From contig CANKUU010000012.1 in the NCBI GenBank assembly GCA_947486785.1, positions 56,965 to 120,964 of the forward strand: a stretch of DNA of 64,000 nucleotides. Direction: 5' to 3'. The notes beneath the pieces are model-generated. The model did no database searches. It saw only the letters and a list, made by a program, of their open reading frames with translations, and was not told where the DNA came from. The stretch comes from an uncultured Flavobacteriaceae bacterium (GTDB lineage Bacteria; Bacteroidota; Bacteroidia; Flavobacteriales; Flavobacteriaceae). This document shows, one piece after another, positions 1-9,640 of the stretch (position 1 is the first letter of the stretch; each line of letters opens with the position of its first letter). The position numbers were made by a program, and so were the translations under genes.

Positions 1-1540
1 ATGGCTCTTTTAAGAATGCATGACCCTTTTCCGTCACATGCAGCACACCGTACTGCTCAATTTCTTTTTTCAAATATCCCGCAACCAAAGCTTGCCTAAT
101 TAAGGCCATCCAATACTCTTTCTCATGGCTAGACCCTATTCCAAAAAATGACTTTTCATTTGTTTTATGAGAAGCTATAAGCGCATTAGTTTTACCTTGA
201 AGTGTATGTACCACTTCTTTTGACTTAAACTTTTCAGCAGTTCCTTTAACTACCTCAATTAACTTCTTTAAATTATGTTTTGCTTCTTGCTTTTCTTTAG
301 GATTTCTTGCGTTGTCATCCATGTCAGCACCAAGGCCATTTACCTCATCAAATTCTTCTCCGAAATAATGAAGCATAAATTTTCGACGCGACATAGAAGT
401 CTCGGCATAAGCTACTACTTCTTGCAGTAATGCGTTGCCAATCTCTTGCTCGGCAACAGGCTTACCTGACATAAATTTCTCTAATTTCTCTATATCCTTA
501 TAGGAATAAAAGGCTAAACAATGCCCTTCGCCATCGTCTCTTCCTGCACGGCCAGTTTCTTGGTAATAACTCTCAATACTCTTAGGAATATCGTGGTGTA
601 TAACAAAACGCACGTCAGGCTTATCTATACCCATACCAAAGGCAATAGTTGCTACAACAACATCTACATCTTGCATCAAGAACATATCTTGATATTTTGA
701 TCTTGTTTTGGCATCAAAACCAGCATGGTAAGGCACAGCACTTATACCATTTACTTGTAAGACTTGAGCCAATTCTTGCACCCGCTTTCGACTAAGGCAG
801 TAAATAATACCTGATTTACCAGCATTTTGCTTTACAAATTTTATGATATCGGCATCTACATGGTCTGTTTTGGTACGTACCTCATAAAACAAATTTGGCC
901 TATTAAAAGAAGCCTTAAATAGTTTTGCATCGGTAATACCTAAATTCTTGATAATATCTTCTTGAACTTTTGGAGTCGCTGTAGCAGTTAGACCTATAAT
1001 AGGAATATGATCGCCTAAACGATTTACAATAGCCCTTAAATTTCTATACTCCGGCCTAAAATCATGCCCCCACTCAGAAATACAATGTGCCTCGTCAACG
1101 GCAAGAAAAGAAATATTTTGTTCTTGTAAAAAATCAACGTATTCATCTTTTGTAAGCGACTCTGGTGCTACGTACAAAAGTTTTGTTACACCACTTGCGA
1201 TGTCTTCTTTTACACGTTTTATCTCTGTTTTTGTTAAAGATGAATTTAACACATGAGCAATACCATATTCTGAAGAAATACCACGAATTGCATCTACCTG
1301 ATTTTTCATTAAAGCGATAAGTGGAGAAACAACAATAGCTGTACCCTCTTGCATTAGCGCTGGCAGCTGAAAACAGAGCGATTTACCCCCACCTGTTGGC
1401 ATAATTACAAATGTATTTTCTCCTCTTAAAATCGTTTTCACCACCTCTTCTTGAAGACCTTTGAATTTTGAAAATCCAAAATATTTTTTTAAAGCAGCAT
1501 GCACGTCGAGTTCACTCAAAACCAAACCCTGTTTTTTCAT
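1..1540 (-). CDS. recQ: ATP-dependent DNA helicase RecQ (3' end outside window)
   Basis: 3'-5' DNA helicase for recombination and fork repair. The reading frame is open from an ATG at 1538-1540 to the window edge, giving about 513 N-terminal residues. Visible motifs are Walker A MPTGGGKS, the DEAH box in AVDEAHCISEWGHDFRPEY, and motif VI QETGRAGRDDG. After the two helicase lobes, the zinc-binding subdomain is recognisable by RRKFMLHYFGEE. However, the usual zinc cysteines are absent: Ser stands before RRK, Gly after Asn, and ADMDDN replaces the CDxC knuckle. The downstream winged-helix and HRDC parts are cut off by the window. It is divergent from kdsD with a ~190 bp shared intergenic region. 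Identification is firm; the C-terminal architecture cannot be judged. Confidence 0.95.
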   Translation of the reverse strand, partial: MKKQGLVLSELDVHAALKKYFGFSKFKGLQEEVVKTILRGENTFVIMPTGGGKSLCFQLPALMQEGTAIVVSPLIALMKNQVDAIRGISSEYGIAHVLNSSLTKTEIKRVKEDIASGVTKLLYVAPESLTKDEYVDFLQEQNISFLAVDEAHCISEWGHDFRPEYRNLRAIVNRLGDHIPIIGLTATATPKVQEDIIKNLGITDAKLFKASFNRPNLFYEVRTKTDHVDADIIKFVKQNAGKSGIIYCLSRKRVQELAQVLQVNGISAVPYHAGFDAKTRSKYQDMFLMQDVDVVVATIAFGMGIDKPDVRFVIHHDIPKSIESYYQETGRAGRDDGEGHCLAFYSYKDIEKLEKFMSGKPVAEQEIGNALLQEVVAYAETSMSRRKFMLHYFGEEFDEVNGLGADMDDNARNPKEKQEAKHNLKKLIEVVKGTAEKFKSKEVVHTLQGKTNALIASHKTNEKSFFGIGSSHEKEYWMALIRQALVAGYLKKEIEQYGVLHVTEKGHAFLKEP

Positions 1541-1671
1541 TAATTATAAATTGCATCACATTAATTGTGATAATTATGCCCGATAAGATACAAATTTAAA
1601 AACTTATAAATTCAAATTAAGTTGATAAACGGCTGTTTTAAGTTAATAATTACAATCAACTTAACTTTATG

Positions 1672-1679
1672 TAAATTTG
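1672..1679 (+). promoter_or_regulatory. Putative -7 box (TAAATTTG) upstream of kdsD
   Basis: TAAATTTG matches the Bacteroidota -7 consensus TAnnTTTG and lies 52 bp before the TTG start of kdsD. No clear TTG -33 element is present at the usual distance, so this is a moderate call. Confidence 0.4.
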
Positions 1680-1731
1680 TAGTCTATAAAAATTTACGTC
1701 CTTACAAATAACCTTAAATTTTTGATCAATT

Positions 1732-2697
1732 TTGAGTAAGAATAACAATATTCTTGATTTAGCCAAGAAAACAATAGCAACAGAGAGTGATGCAATTCGT
1801 CATTTAAACGCTAATTTAAACCAAGACTTTGCAGATGCCGTTTGTTGTATTTTAGCATCTAAAGGAAGGGTTATCATAACGGGTATAGGCAAAAGTGCAC
1901 TTATTGCTTCTAAAATTGTCGCAACGTTAAACTCTACCGGAACCCCTGCTATTTTTATGCATGCAGCAGATGCAATTCATGGTGATTTAGGTACCATTCT
2001 AAAAGACGATGTGGTTATCTGTATCTCAAAAAGCGGTAATACTCCTGAGATAAAAATGATTGTTCCGTTAATTAAAAGAGGATCTAACAAACTCATTGCA
2101 ATTACAGGTAATATAGCATCATCATTAGCGAAAAACGCTGATTTTGTTCTAAATACTTTTGTAAAAAAAGAAGCTTGCCCAAATAATTTAGCTCCTACAA
2201 CAAGTACAACTGCGCAATTAGTGATGGGCGATGCCCTAGCTATATGCCTTTTAGACATGAAAGGTTTCAGCAGTAAAGACTTTGCAAAATACCACCCGGG
2301 AGGTACGCTTGGCAAACGTCTTTACTTACGCGTAAGTGATATTGTTTTAAACAATAAAAAACCGCAAGTTGATGCCAATAGTGATATTAAAAAGGTTATC
2401 GTAGAAATCTCTGAAAAAATGTTAGGCGTAACCGTGGTAGTAGAAAACGAAAACGTTGTTGGCGTAGTAACTGACGGTGATATTCGAAGAATGCTAAATA
2501 GTTATGATTCTATCAATGGGCTAACCGCAAGAGATATTATGAGTAAGAAGCCTAAAACGATAGATGTTGATGTACTTGCTGTTAAAGCATTAGAAACTAT
2601 GCAAGAAAAAAGCATTTCGCAATTGGTTGCCGTAGAAGGGACAAAATACAGAGGTATTGTTCATTTACATAACCTTATCAACGAAGGAATTATTTAA
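1732..2697 (+). CDS. kdsD: KpsF/GutQ-type D-arabinose 5-phosphate isomerase
   Basis: Interconverts ribulose 5-phosphate and arabinose 5-phosphate, the first step towards KDO for lipopolysaccharide. The 321-residue protein has the normal family length. An N-terminal SIS domain (about residues 30-180) includes GIGKSALIASKI and SKSGNTPE, followed by the family-typical STTAQLVMGDALA. Two CBS motifs follow (about 207-262 and 268-320, with VVTDGDIRRML). The start is TTG at 1732; no in-frame ATG gives a full SIS domain. It is followed by tatC and lptB on the same strand. LptB moves the LPS that KDO-containing lipid A becomes part of, so the neighbourhood is coherent. The assignment as KdsD rather than a GutQ/KpsF paralogue is inferred from its single-copy-like context. 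Confidence 0.92.
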   Translation: MSKNNNILDLAKKTIATESDAIRHLNANLNQDFADAVCCILASKGRVIITGIGKSALIASKIVATLNSTGTPAIFMHAADAIHGDLGTILKDDVVICISKSGNTPEIKMIVPLIKRGSNKLIAITGNIASSLAKNADFVLNTFVKKEACPNNLAPTTSTTAQLVMGDALAICLLDMKGFSSKDFAKYHPGGTLGKRLYLRVSDIVLNNKKPQVDANSDIKKVIVEISEKMLGVTVVVENENVVGVVTDGDIRRMLNSYDSINGLTARDIMSKKPKTIDVDVLAVKALETMQEKSISQLVAVEGTKYRGIVHLHNLINEGII

Positions 2698-2749
2698 TTT
2701 TAACCATTAGTTCTTATTTACAAACCTTCAAAATTCAAATTTAACACTG

Positions 2750-2757
2750 TATTTTTG
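2750..2757 (+). promoter_or_regulatory. Putative -7 box (TATTTTTG) upstream of tatC
   Basis: TATTTTTG fits TAnnTTTG and sits 87 bp before the tatC ATG, in the 147 bp gap after kdsD. It suggests tatC can be transcribed on its own. The -33 element is not obvious. Confidence 0.4.
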
Positions 2758-2844
2758 TCTTAATTAGAAGCGATGTAGAGCGTTACCGTTCTTAGTCAAA
2801 TCTCAAAGGTTTTTAGTTTAAATAAACAATCTAGCTAAACACGA

Positions 2845-3699
2845 ATGGCAAAAACAGCTCCGCAGTCTCCTGATGAAATGTCTTTTTTAGACCACCTTGA
2901 AGAATTAAGATGGCATTTAATTCGGTCCACATTAGCCGTAATCATTATTGCATGTATTGCGCTTTTAATGAAGGAATTTATTTTTGACACAATTCTTTTT
3001 GGCCCAAAAAACATGGATTTCCCTACTTATAGATTCTTTTGTAAAATAGGAACTTTTTTAGGTATAGACTCGGATTTCTGTGCAGATGAGTTGCCGTTTA
3101 CAATTCAAAGTCGCTTGATGTCAGGACAGTTTTCTGCATATCTATGGACCTCAATTTGGGTAGGATTTATACTTGGCTTTCCATACATCCTCTATGAAAT
3201 GTGGAAATTTATAAGTCCAGGTCTTCATGACGATGAAAGAAAACATTCAAAAGGTTTTATATTAACCGCGTCATTACTATTTTTCTTGGGTGCTTTATTT
3301 GGATATTACGTGGTAGCCCCCTTGTCTATTAATTTTTTAGGAAGTTTTAAAGTTAGTCAAGAAGTTACAAATGAATTTGATTTAGCATCTTATGTTTCTA
3401 CTGTAAGAACCTCTGTTATCGCTTGCGGATTAATTTTCGAATTACCAATTATTGTATATTTCTTAACTAAAGTAGGCCTAGTAACCCCTGAAATATTAAG
3501 AAAGTATAGAAAAATATCGTTAGTTGTCGTTTTAATACTAGCTGCTGTTATTACTCCACCAGATATTGCAAGTCAAGTTGTAGTTGCCCTACCGATTCTT
3601 GTTTTATATCAGATTAGTATTTTTATATCTAAACGAGTTTTAAAGAGGCAAGCAAAAAAAGAAGCTAAATTAGCTGCACAGCGTGCTAAAAAAAGTTAA
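2845..3699 (+). CDS. tatC: Sec-independent protein translocase subunit TatC
   Basis: Inner-membrane receptor of the twin-arginine translocase, which binds RR signal peptides and exports folded proteins. The 284-residue protein begins with a cytoplasmic N-terminus containing FLDHLEELRWHLIRS, the hallmark TatC segment, and has six hydrophobic spans. Other family signatures are FISPGLHDDERK after the second span and FELPIIVYFLTKVG in the fourth-fifth region. An extended Lys/Arg/Ala-rich tail follows the last span. Two likely clients with RR signals lie in this window (46851 and 56352). No tatA/B is present here. It lies between kdsD and lptB, 51 bp ahead of the latter. Confidence 0.97.
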   Translation: MAKTAPQSPDEMSFLDHLEELRWHLIRSTLAVIIIACIALLMKEFIFDTILFGPKNMDFPTYRFFCKIGTFLGIDSDFCADELPFTIQSRLMSGQFSAYLWTSIWVGFILGFPYILYEMWKFISPGLHDDERKHSKGFILTASLLFFLGALFGYYVVAPLSINFLGSFKVSQEVTNEFDLASYVSTVRTSVIACGLIFELPIIVYFLTKVGLVTPEILRKYRKISLVVVLILAAVITPPDIASQVVVALPILVLYQISIFISKRVLKRQAKKEAKLAAQRAKKS

Positions 3700-3750
3700 A
3701 AATATGCACTTTAAGTGCAAAGGCCAACATTATGTTTTAGATTTGAAATT

Positions 3751-4491
3751 ATGAAGCTACGAGCAGATAACATTATGAAGGCCTATAGAGGCCGAAAGGT
3801 AGTCAAAGGAATTTCGCTTGAAGTAAATCAAGGAGAAATTGTAGGTCTCCTAGGACCTAATGGAGCGGGTAAAACCACCTCATTTTATATGATTGTTGGC
3901 CTTGTAAAACCAAATGGAGGAAACATCTATTTAGATGACATGGAAATCACCAATTTTCCCATGTACCGAAGAGCTCAAAACGGAATTGGTTACCTTGCTC
4001 AAGAGGCTTCCGTTTTTAGAAAGTTGAGTATTGAGCAAAATATATTGAGTGTTCTTCAACTTACAAAACTTAGTAAAAAAGAGCAATTAATAAAAATGGA
4101 ATCGCTTATTGAAGAGTTTAGCTTAGGTCATATTCGCAAAAACCGTGGAGATCTTTTGTCGGGGGGTGAACGCCGCCGAACCGAAATTGCACGTGCCTTA
4201 GCAACAGACCCAAAATTTATTTTATTAGATGAACCTTTTGCCGGTGTAGATCCTGTAGCGGTTGAAGATATTCAGCGTATTGTTGCACAACTAAAAAACA
4301 AAAATATAGGTATACTTATTACCGATCATAATGTTCAAGAAACCTTGGCAATTACCGAAAGATCTTATTTAATGTTTGAAGGTGGTATCTTAAAATCTGG
4401 CCATCCAGAAGTTTTAGCAGCAGATGAAATGGTTCGCAAAGTGTACCTAGGGCAAAACTTTGAACTACGTAAAAAGAAACTCGACTTTTAA
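3751..4491 (+). CDS. lptB: LPS export ABC transporter ATPase LptB
   Basis: Cytoplasmic ATPase of the LptB2FG complex that extracts LPS from the inner membrane. The protein has 246 residues from the ATG at 3751. Walker A is GPNGAGKTT, the signature is [15 protein letters not shown], and Walker B is [12 protein letters not shown]. The LptB-typical [13 protein letters not shown] stretch and the switch histidine in [10 protein letters not shown] are present. An in-frame GTG at 3715 would add 12 residues with no family match, so I prefer 3751, where [20 protein letters not shown] matches the usual LptB beginning. The gene follows tatC after ~50 bp, probably in one transcript. LptF/G/C/A are not in the window. 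Confidence 0.94.
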   Translation: MKLRADNIMKAYRGRKVVKGISLEVNQGEIVGLLGPNGAGKTTSFYMIVGLVKPNGGNIYLDDMEITNFPMYRRAQNGIGYLAQEASVFRKLSIEQNILSVLQLTKLSKKEQLIKMESLIEEFSLGHIRKNRGDLLSGGERRRTEIARALATDPKFILLDEPFAGVDPVAVEDIQRIVAQLKNKNIGILITDHNVQETLAITERSYLMFEGGILKSGHPEVLAADEMVRKVYLGQNFELRKKKLDF

Positions 4492-5150
4492 CTAATATTT
4501 TACGCTAGTTTAGAAATATCTAATAGCCTAGAATGCTATTTTAGTTCTCGTGTTATGGATATTTATGAAGTTAACTTCCCAAAATACTAACGATGCCAAC
4601 CTGCCTCAAAATAAATTAGTTACTTTATTTTTCAAATATTCTTCAGCTAATGGCCCTAAAAACATTTCTTTTTAATAACTAAACTCAAGAATATCTCTCT
4701 GAAAACAGACGAATAAAGTTTTATATATTTTCTACTTTAATCATCTTTTAAATCTAAAGCTTTATTTATATTCAATAACATCTTTTTGATTTTCTTAAGG
4801 TATAATTTTTAAAGATATTTATTATGGTAGTAAAGATCCTTGCAGTAATGGTTGTTAAATATTCTGCTCAAGGGATTGCTTTTTTCATGCTTTAAACACT
4901 TCACCTGTAAAAACTACTTTAAAAAAATTTAAAGCTATATAAATGCGGTCAAAGCTGATATATTAAATCATACAAACCAATATATCTTTTAATTGCAAAG
5001 GGCGGCAATTGGCATTAATATAACACCAAAAGCATATTGATGGTTTGTATCAAATATGGTACACTTTACATACCGTTAAGAACCGAGCTGTATTAACGAA
5101 AGTAATACGCTACACATACATTTCCATGACCGCGCCTACTATATCATTTA
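4492..5150. other. 659 bp gap without a recognisable gene
   Basis: The region lies between the convergent ends of lptB and pssA. It is AT-rich with stops in all frames. I see no RNA gene, repeat or convincing terminator hairpin in it. Confidence 0.6.
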
Positions 5151-5900
5151 TTAAGCCCTTGTTGTACTAAAAATAGAACTAAAAACATAAAACCCAATAA
5201 TAAGAGGTATCGCTAAAAATTTCATGGTAATTAAAAGCACCAAACTCACAAAAATAAAAATGTAACGTAAGCCATTATCTTGAAAAGACCAGTTTTTAAA
5301 TTTCAAGGAAAACAAAATTATTTTTGAATTCAAAAGAAAAGTACTAAGAATGGTTAAGGCAATTAAAAACCACTGATTCAGAATTAAACCATGTAAAAAT
5401 TCATTGTTTTGATACCTTAAAATTAGCGGAAACGATAAAATTAGTAGCGCATTTGCGGGTGTAGGCAAACCAATAAAAGAAGAGGTTTGGTTTTCGTCAA
5501 TATTAAATTTTGCAAGCCTGTACGCAGATCCAATTGTTATTAAAAAACCCATAAAGGGGAATAGTGATACTTTAAAAGCATTCCAGATCATAACACCAGA
5601 TAATTCGGGCGAAAAATCAACATTCCAACCCCCATTAATTGAAAGTATTAAAAGTTGAAACATCACAATACCAGGTACCAAACCACTTGTAATTACATCT
5701 GCAAGCGAATCAAGCTGCAAACCCAGTTCACTTTTGACGTTTAGTATACGTGCAGCAAAGCCATCAAAAAAATCAAACAATATACCGATACAAACAAAGA
5801 ACGCTGCTAACTCTAATTGATTTAAAACCGCAAAGACGGTAGCTATACATCCGCAGAAGACATTAAGTAAGGTAATTACGTTAGGTATATGTCTTTTCAT
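5151..5900 (-). CDS. pssA: CDP-diacylglycerol--serine O-phosphatidyltransferase
   Basis: Makes phosphatidylserine from CDP-diacylglycerol and serine, the precursor of phosphatidylethanolamine, in the inner membrane. The 249-residue protein has the CDP-alcohol phosphotransferase motif D-G-x2-A-R-x8-G-x3-D-x3-D, read as DGFAARILN...GLQLDSLAD (about residues 45-70). The DS variant LDSLADVITSGLVPG is typical of PssA. About seven hydrophobic spans are visible. The start MKRHIPNVITLLNVFCG fits the family exactly. It is divergent from the DUF4105 gene, with 96 bp between the start codons. Phosphatidylserine decarboxylase is not in the window. Confidence 0.93.
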   Translation of the reverse strand: MKRHIPNVITLLNVFCGCIATVFAVLNQLELAAFFVCIGILFDFFDGFAARILNVKSELGLQLDSLADVITSGLVPGIVMFQLLILSINGGWNVDFSPELSGVMIWNAFKVSLFPFMGFLITIGSAYRLAKFNIDENQTSSFIGLPTPANALLILSFPLILRYQNNEFLHGLILNQWFLIALTILSTFLLNSKIILFSLKFKNWSFQDNGLRYIFIFVSLVLLITMKFLAIPLIIGFYVFSSIFSTTRA

Positions 5901-5996
5901 TATTTTGTCTATTTGAGTAAAAATAATACAATTTTAAAGAATGGTTTAGTCCATTTTTATTATGATATTTGTCTAATAGAATTTAGCTTGTGCTTA

Positions 5997-7178
5997 ATGG
6001 GTGTTAAAAAACTATTTTTTATTCTAATTTTCACTTTTGCCGCGAAAAGTTTTGCGCAGGTAGCCGAACTTTCTTCTTTAGCTAAAGTAAGTTTATTAAC
6101 CATAGGTAATGCAGATGATTTAAGCTCAAAATTTGGTCATACCGCCATAAGACTAAAAGACCCAGCTGTTGGTATAGATGTGGTTTTTGGTTACGGAGGC
6201 TTCAATTTTAGAGACCCCCTATTCTATTACAAATTTACCACCGGAAAACTTGACTATAGTATGACGGCTCACCCGTACAATAGTTTTATAGCATCTTACA
6301 GAAATGAAAACAGATCAGTACAAGAACAACATTTAAATTTAAGTTTAGCGCAAAAAAACAAATTATTTAAATTTCTTAAGAACAACTATCTAGAAGAGAA
6401 CAGATATTATAAATATGATTTCTTGTTCGATAATTGTGCAACTAAAATACCCGAAGTATTTAATTCAATTTATAAGAAAAGTATAAATTTTGATTCTACT
6501 CATATTAAGAAGCATTCTACCTTCAGACAACTAATTCATGAAACTTTAGATACTAATTCTTGGGCCACTTTCGGAATTGATCTAGCGCTGGGTGCTGTAA
6601 TAGATAAAAAAGCATCGGCATGGCAACATCAATTTTTACCTTTTTATGTTCAGCGCCAATTTGAGAATACTTTTAATGATGGTCACCCACTAGTATCAAA
6701 ATCTGAGCAAATAGTTAAAAAAAAACCTCTTTTAAAGAAAACAATCTTTGTGCTTTCTCCTCTTTTTTGGGGCATTATCATATTAATTTTAGTGGTCGTA
6801 CAAACCTATCTTGATCATATCAACAAGAAACGATCTAGGGGCATAGACATAGGTCTTTTTGCTTTAACAGGTATAGCAGGCGTTATTATTGCTTTTCTTT
6901 GGTTTGCAACAGATCATTCATCAACAAAGGCCAATTTTAATCTTTTTTGGGCCATGGCACCAAATCTTTTAGTTGCCTTTTATATTTTTAAAAAGCAACC
7001 ACCCCATTGGATTTCAAAATACCTTTGGGTACTACTCTTCTTTATCTTTTTGACCGTTATATTTTGGTGTTTTAAAATTCAAATTTTCTCACCGCTGCTA
7101 ATTTTCATTCTTGTAGCTTTGTGTATTAGATATCTCTTTTTAATTCATTGGTTTAAATCATACCAAATCTATAACTAG
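5997..7178 (+). CDS. Lnb N-terminal periplasmic domain (DUF4105) membrane protein
   Basis: Function unproven. From ATG 5997 the protein has 393 residues and a signal peptide (MGVKKLFFILIFTFAAKSFA, cleavage after AQ). The DUF4105/Lnb domain (about residues 20-240) is recognised by the stretch LLTIGNADDLSSKFGHTAIR, by VFGYGGFNF, and by DFLFDNCATKIPE with its conserved Asn-Cys. Three to four hydrophobic spans follow in the C-terminal third, so the domain is anchored and probably faces the periplasm. The conserved His and Cys suggest a papain-like fold, but no activity should be assumed. An upstream in-frame extension from 5889 would overlap the pssA start and precede a perfect signal peptide, so it was discarded. 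Confidence 0.85.
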   Translation: MGVKKLFFILIFTFAAKSFAQVAELSSLAKVSLLTIGNADDLSSKFGHTAIRLKDPAVGIDVVFGYGGFNFRDPLFYYKFTTGKLDYSMTAHPYNSFIASYRNENRSVQEQHLNLSLAQKNKLFKFLKNNYLEENRYYKYDFLFDNCATKIPEVFNSIYKKSINFDSTHIKKHSTFRQLIHETLDTNSWATFGIDLALGAVIDKKASAWQHQFLPFYVQRQFENTFNDGHPLVSKSEQIVKKKPLLKKTIFVLSPLFWGIIILILVVVQTYLDHINKKRSRGIDIGLFALTGIAGVIIAFLWFATDHSSTKANFNLFWAMAPNLLVAFYIFKKQPPHWISKYLWVLLFFIFLTVIFWCFKIQIFSPLLIFILVALCIRYLFLIHWFKSYQIYN

Positions 7179-7200
7179 ATAAACATACAAGCTCATAATT

Positions 7201-9084
7201 ATGAACCTACTTACTGTAGAAAATATCTCTAAATCATTTGGAGAACGCGTGCTCTTTAAAAACCTATCATTTGGTGTAAATAAAGATCAAAAAATTGCGC
7301 TAATCGCAAAAAATGGTACCGGAAAAACATCTATATTAAAAATGTTATCTGGTAGTGACAGCCCTGATACTGGGCAAGTAACTTACCGAAAAGGCATTCG
7401 CGTTTCGTTTTTAGAACAAGAGCCAGATCTAAATCCTGAATTAACAGTCGAAGAAACTATTTTTGCTTCGGATAATGAGGTTTTAAAAGTCATTGCCAGC
7501 TACGAACGCGCTTTGGCAAACCCTGAGGATCAAGATGCCTATCAACAAGCTTTTGAAGGAATGGAGCATCATCAAGCTTGGGATTTTGAAACTCAATACA
7601 AACAAATTCTTTACAAATTAAAACTAGAAAACTTACAAGTAAAAGTAGGTTTGCTCTCTGGTGGCCAAAAGAAACGCTTGGCCTTAGCAAACGCGCTTAT
7701 TAATAAGCCCGAACTACTTATTTTAGATGAGCCAACCAACCACCTCGATTTAGAAATGATTGAGTGGTTAGAGCAATATTTTACAAAAGAAAACATGACC
7801 TTGTTTATGGTGACCCACGACCGCTTTTTTTTGGAGCGGGTTTGCAGCGAAATTATAGAGCTAGATAATGGCAAATTATATTCTTATAAAGGTAATTACT
7901 CGTACTATTTAGAAAAAAAAGAGGCTCGCATTGAGCAAGAGGCGGTTGAGCATCATAAAACCAAAATTCTCTTTAAAAAAGAGTTAACATGGATGCGTCG
8001 CCAGCCAAAAGCTCGTACAACAAAATCAAAATCTCGTATTGATGATTTTGCCACCATCAAAGAAAAAGCAAGTCAACGTAGAAAAGAACATAATATTCAG
8101 CTTGAAATAAACATGCAACGGGTAGGGAGCAAAATTCTAGAATTGCATAAAATTTCAAAAGCATACCCTGATAAACCTATTCTTGATAAATTTGAATACA
8201 CTTTTTTAAAGGGAGAACGTATTGGAATTATTGGTAAGAATGGCACAGGAAAATCTACATTTTTAAATATTTTAACGGGTAGCGACCAACCCGATTCTGG
8301 TAAAGTTGTGGTTGGAGAAACGATAAAATTTGGCTACTACACCCAAAAAGGAATAGAAATAAAATCAGGTCAAAAAGTAATTGATGTTATACGTGAATTT
8401 GGAGATTACATACCCTTGATGAAAGGACGTCAAATTTCTGCTCAACAATTGCTTGAACGCTTTCTTTTTGATCGAAAAAAACAATATGATTTTGTAGAAA
8501 AATTAAGTGGAGGAGAACGAAAACGACTTTATTTATGTACTGTATTAATACAAAATCCAAATTTTTTAATCTTAGACGAACCTACCAATGACCTAGATAT
8601 TGTTACCTTAAATGTGCTAGAAAGTTTTTTGTTAGATTTTCCAGGATGCTTAATTGTAGTAACACATGACCGTTATTTCATGGATAAAATTGTGGATCAC
8701 CTTTTCGTATTTCGAGGCGATGCCGTAATTGAAGATTTTCCAGGAAATTACTCCGATTATCGTGCTTATGAAGATAGCAGCGCTTTAGAAATAAGAGCGG
8801 AAAAAGAAAAAGACAAAAAAAAAGAGGGTAATACTGCCAAAAATACCTGGAAAAAAGAAGTTGTCAAAACAAAATTATCATATGCTGAACAAAAAGAATT
8901 TAAAACCTTAGAAAAAGAAATTCAAAAACTTGAACAAAAAAAAGGAGAAATAGAACAGCAATTTATATCAGATGAGCTTTCATCAGAAGATATTGCTGAT
9001 CTTTCAAAAACCTTAAAAGAAATTAATGATAAAATAGAAACAAAAACAGAACGTTGGTTTGAGCTTTCTGCGCTGATGGAGTAA
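7201..9084 (+). CDS. ABC-F family ATPase, Uup-like
   Basis: Soluble ABC-F protein with two nucleotide-binding domains and no membrane span; such proteins act on the ribosome. The protein has 627 residues. The first NBD (about residues 1-230) has AKNGTGKTS, LSGGQKKRLALANAL and LILDEPTNHLD. The linker carries a basic stretch WMRRQPKARTTKSKSRIDD. The second NBD (about 310-520) has GKNGTGKST, LSGGERKRLYL and FLILDEPTNDLD. The C-terminal ~80 residues form a charged coiled coil (KTLEKEIQKLEQKKGEIEQQF), the ABC-F C-terminal domain found in Uup, which favours Uup over EttA. It lies 22 bp after the DUF4105 gene and 35 bp before the methyltransferase remnant. Confidence 0.93.
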   Translation: MNLLTVENISKSFGERVLFKNLSFGVNKDQKIALIAKNGTGKTSILKMLSGSDSPDTGQVTYRKGIRVSFLEQEPDLNPELTVEETIFASDNEVLKVIASYERALANPEDQDAYQQAFEGMEHHQAWDFETQYKQILYKLKLENLQVKVGLLSGGQKKRLALANALINKPELLILDEPTNHLDLEMIEWLEQYFTKENMTLFMVTHDRFFLERVCSEIIELDNGKLYSYKGNYSYYLEKKEARIEQEAVEHHKTKILFKKELTWMRRQPKARTTKSKSRIDDFATIKEKASQRRKEHNIQLEINMQRVGSKILELHKISKAYPDKPILDKFEYTFLKGERIGIIGKNGTGKSTFLNILTGSDQPDSGKVVVGETIKFGYYTQKGIEIKSGQKVIDVIREFGDYIPLMKGRQISAQQLLERFLFDRKKQYDFVEKLSGGERKRLYLCTVLIQNPNFLILDEPTNDLDIVTLNVLESFLLDFPGCLIVVTHDRYFMDKIVDHLFVFRGDAVIEDFPGNYSDYRAYEDSSALEIRAEKEKDKKKEGNTAKNTWKKEVVKTKLSYAEQKEFKTLEKEIQKLEQKKGEIEQQFISDELSSEDIADLSKTLKEINDKIETKTERWFELSALME

Positions 9085-9119
9085 GTGTTAAAAAATATTC
9101 CTATTCGTAATTTAAAAAG

Positions 9120-9614
9120 TTGCACAAAATAATAACATACATAAAACACCTGTTTACCGCTACCAATCAGCATGGCGTGCACTCCCCTTTTGTTTATGAT
9201 TTTATTACTAAATGTGTTTATCAAAAGGTGAAATACAAAGGTTCAAAAAGCGATAAAGTACTCTTAAACAGTATTTTGTACTTCAATTCAGAAAAGTTGA
9301 ACATAATTTCTTCAAATTCTAATATTAAGAATATTATTTCGCAAGAATTTCATTTAAAAACAGAAAACACCCCGCCTTTCGACCTAATTTATGAAGAACA
9401 GATCTCAGAAAATTTACTACCTAAGTACGAGCGTCACCTTCATAATAATAGTGTGCTAGTGGTAAAACATATTCATTTAAATCAAAATAGTTCTAATATT
9501 TGGAAAAAAACTGTGACAAACAAAAGGATTACCGCCTCTATAGATATGTATTTTTGCGGTGTACTCTTTTTTAGAAAAGAGCAAGTTAAAGAGCATTTTA
9601 GAATTCGAATTTAA
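9120..9614 (+). CDS. Shortened relative of a SAM-dependent methyltransferase family
   Basis: The 164-residue product starts at TTG 9120. Its beginning, with NQHGVHSPFVYDFITKCVY, and its end (SIDMYFCGVLFFRKEQVKEH) match the two ends of a ~230-residue class I methyltransferase family that is common in Bacteroidota. The central Rossmann part that should hold the SAM motif (ELGTSLG-like) is missing; the sequence passes from LYFNSEKLNIISSNSN straight to FDLIYEEQI. The reading frame is intact, so it may be a functional derivative that no longer binds SAM, or a gene on the way to decay. It follows the ABC-F gene by 35 bp. Family recognition is from memory of homologues; any present function is unknown. 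Confidence 0.65.
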   Translation: MHKIITYIKHLFTATNQHGVHSPFVYDFITKCVYQKVKYKGSKSDKVLLNSILYFNSEKLNIISSNSNIKNIISQEFHLKTENTPPFDLIYEEQISENLLPKYERHLHNNSVLVVKHIHLNQNSSNIWKKTVTNKRITASIDMYFCGVLFFRKEQVKEHFRIRI

Positions 9615-9640
9615 TCTTGTAATTTTAAGTATTTTAAATT

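Noticed and set aside
5889..5996. Longer start for the DUF4105 gene
   Set aside because: It would overlap the pssA start and place 36 residues before a clear signal peptide.
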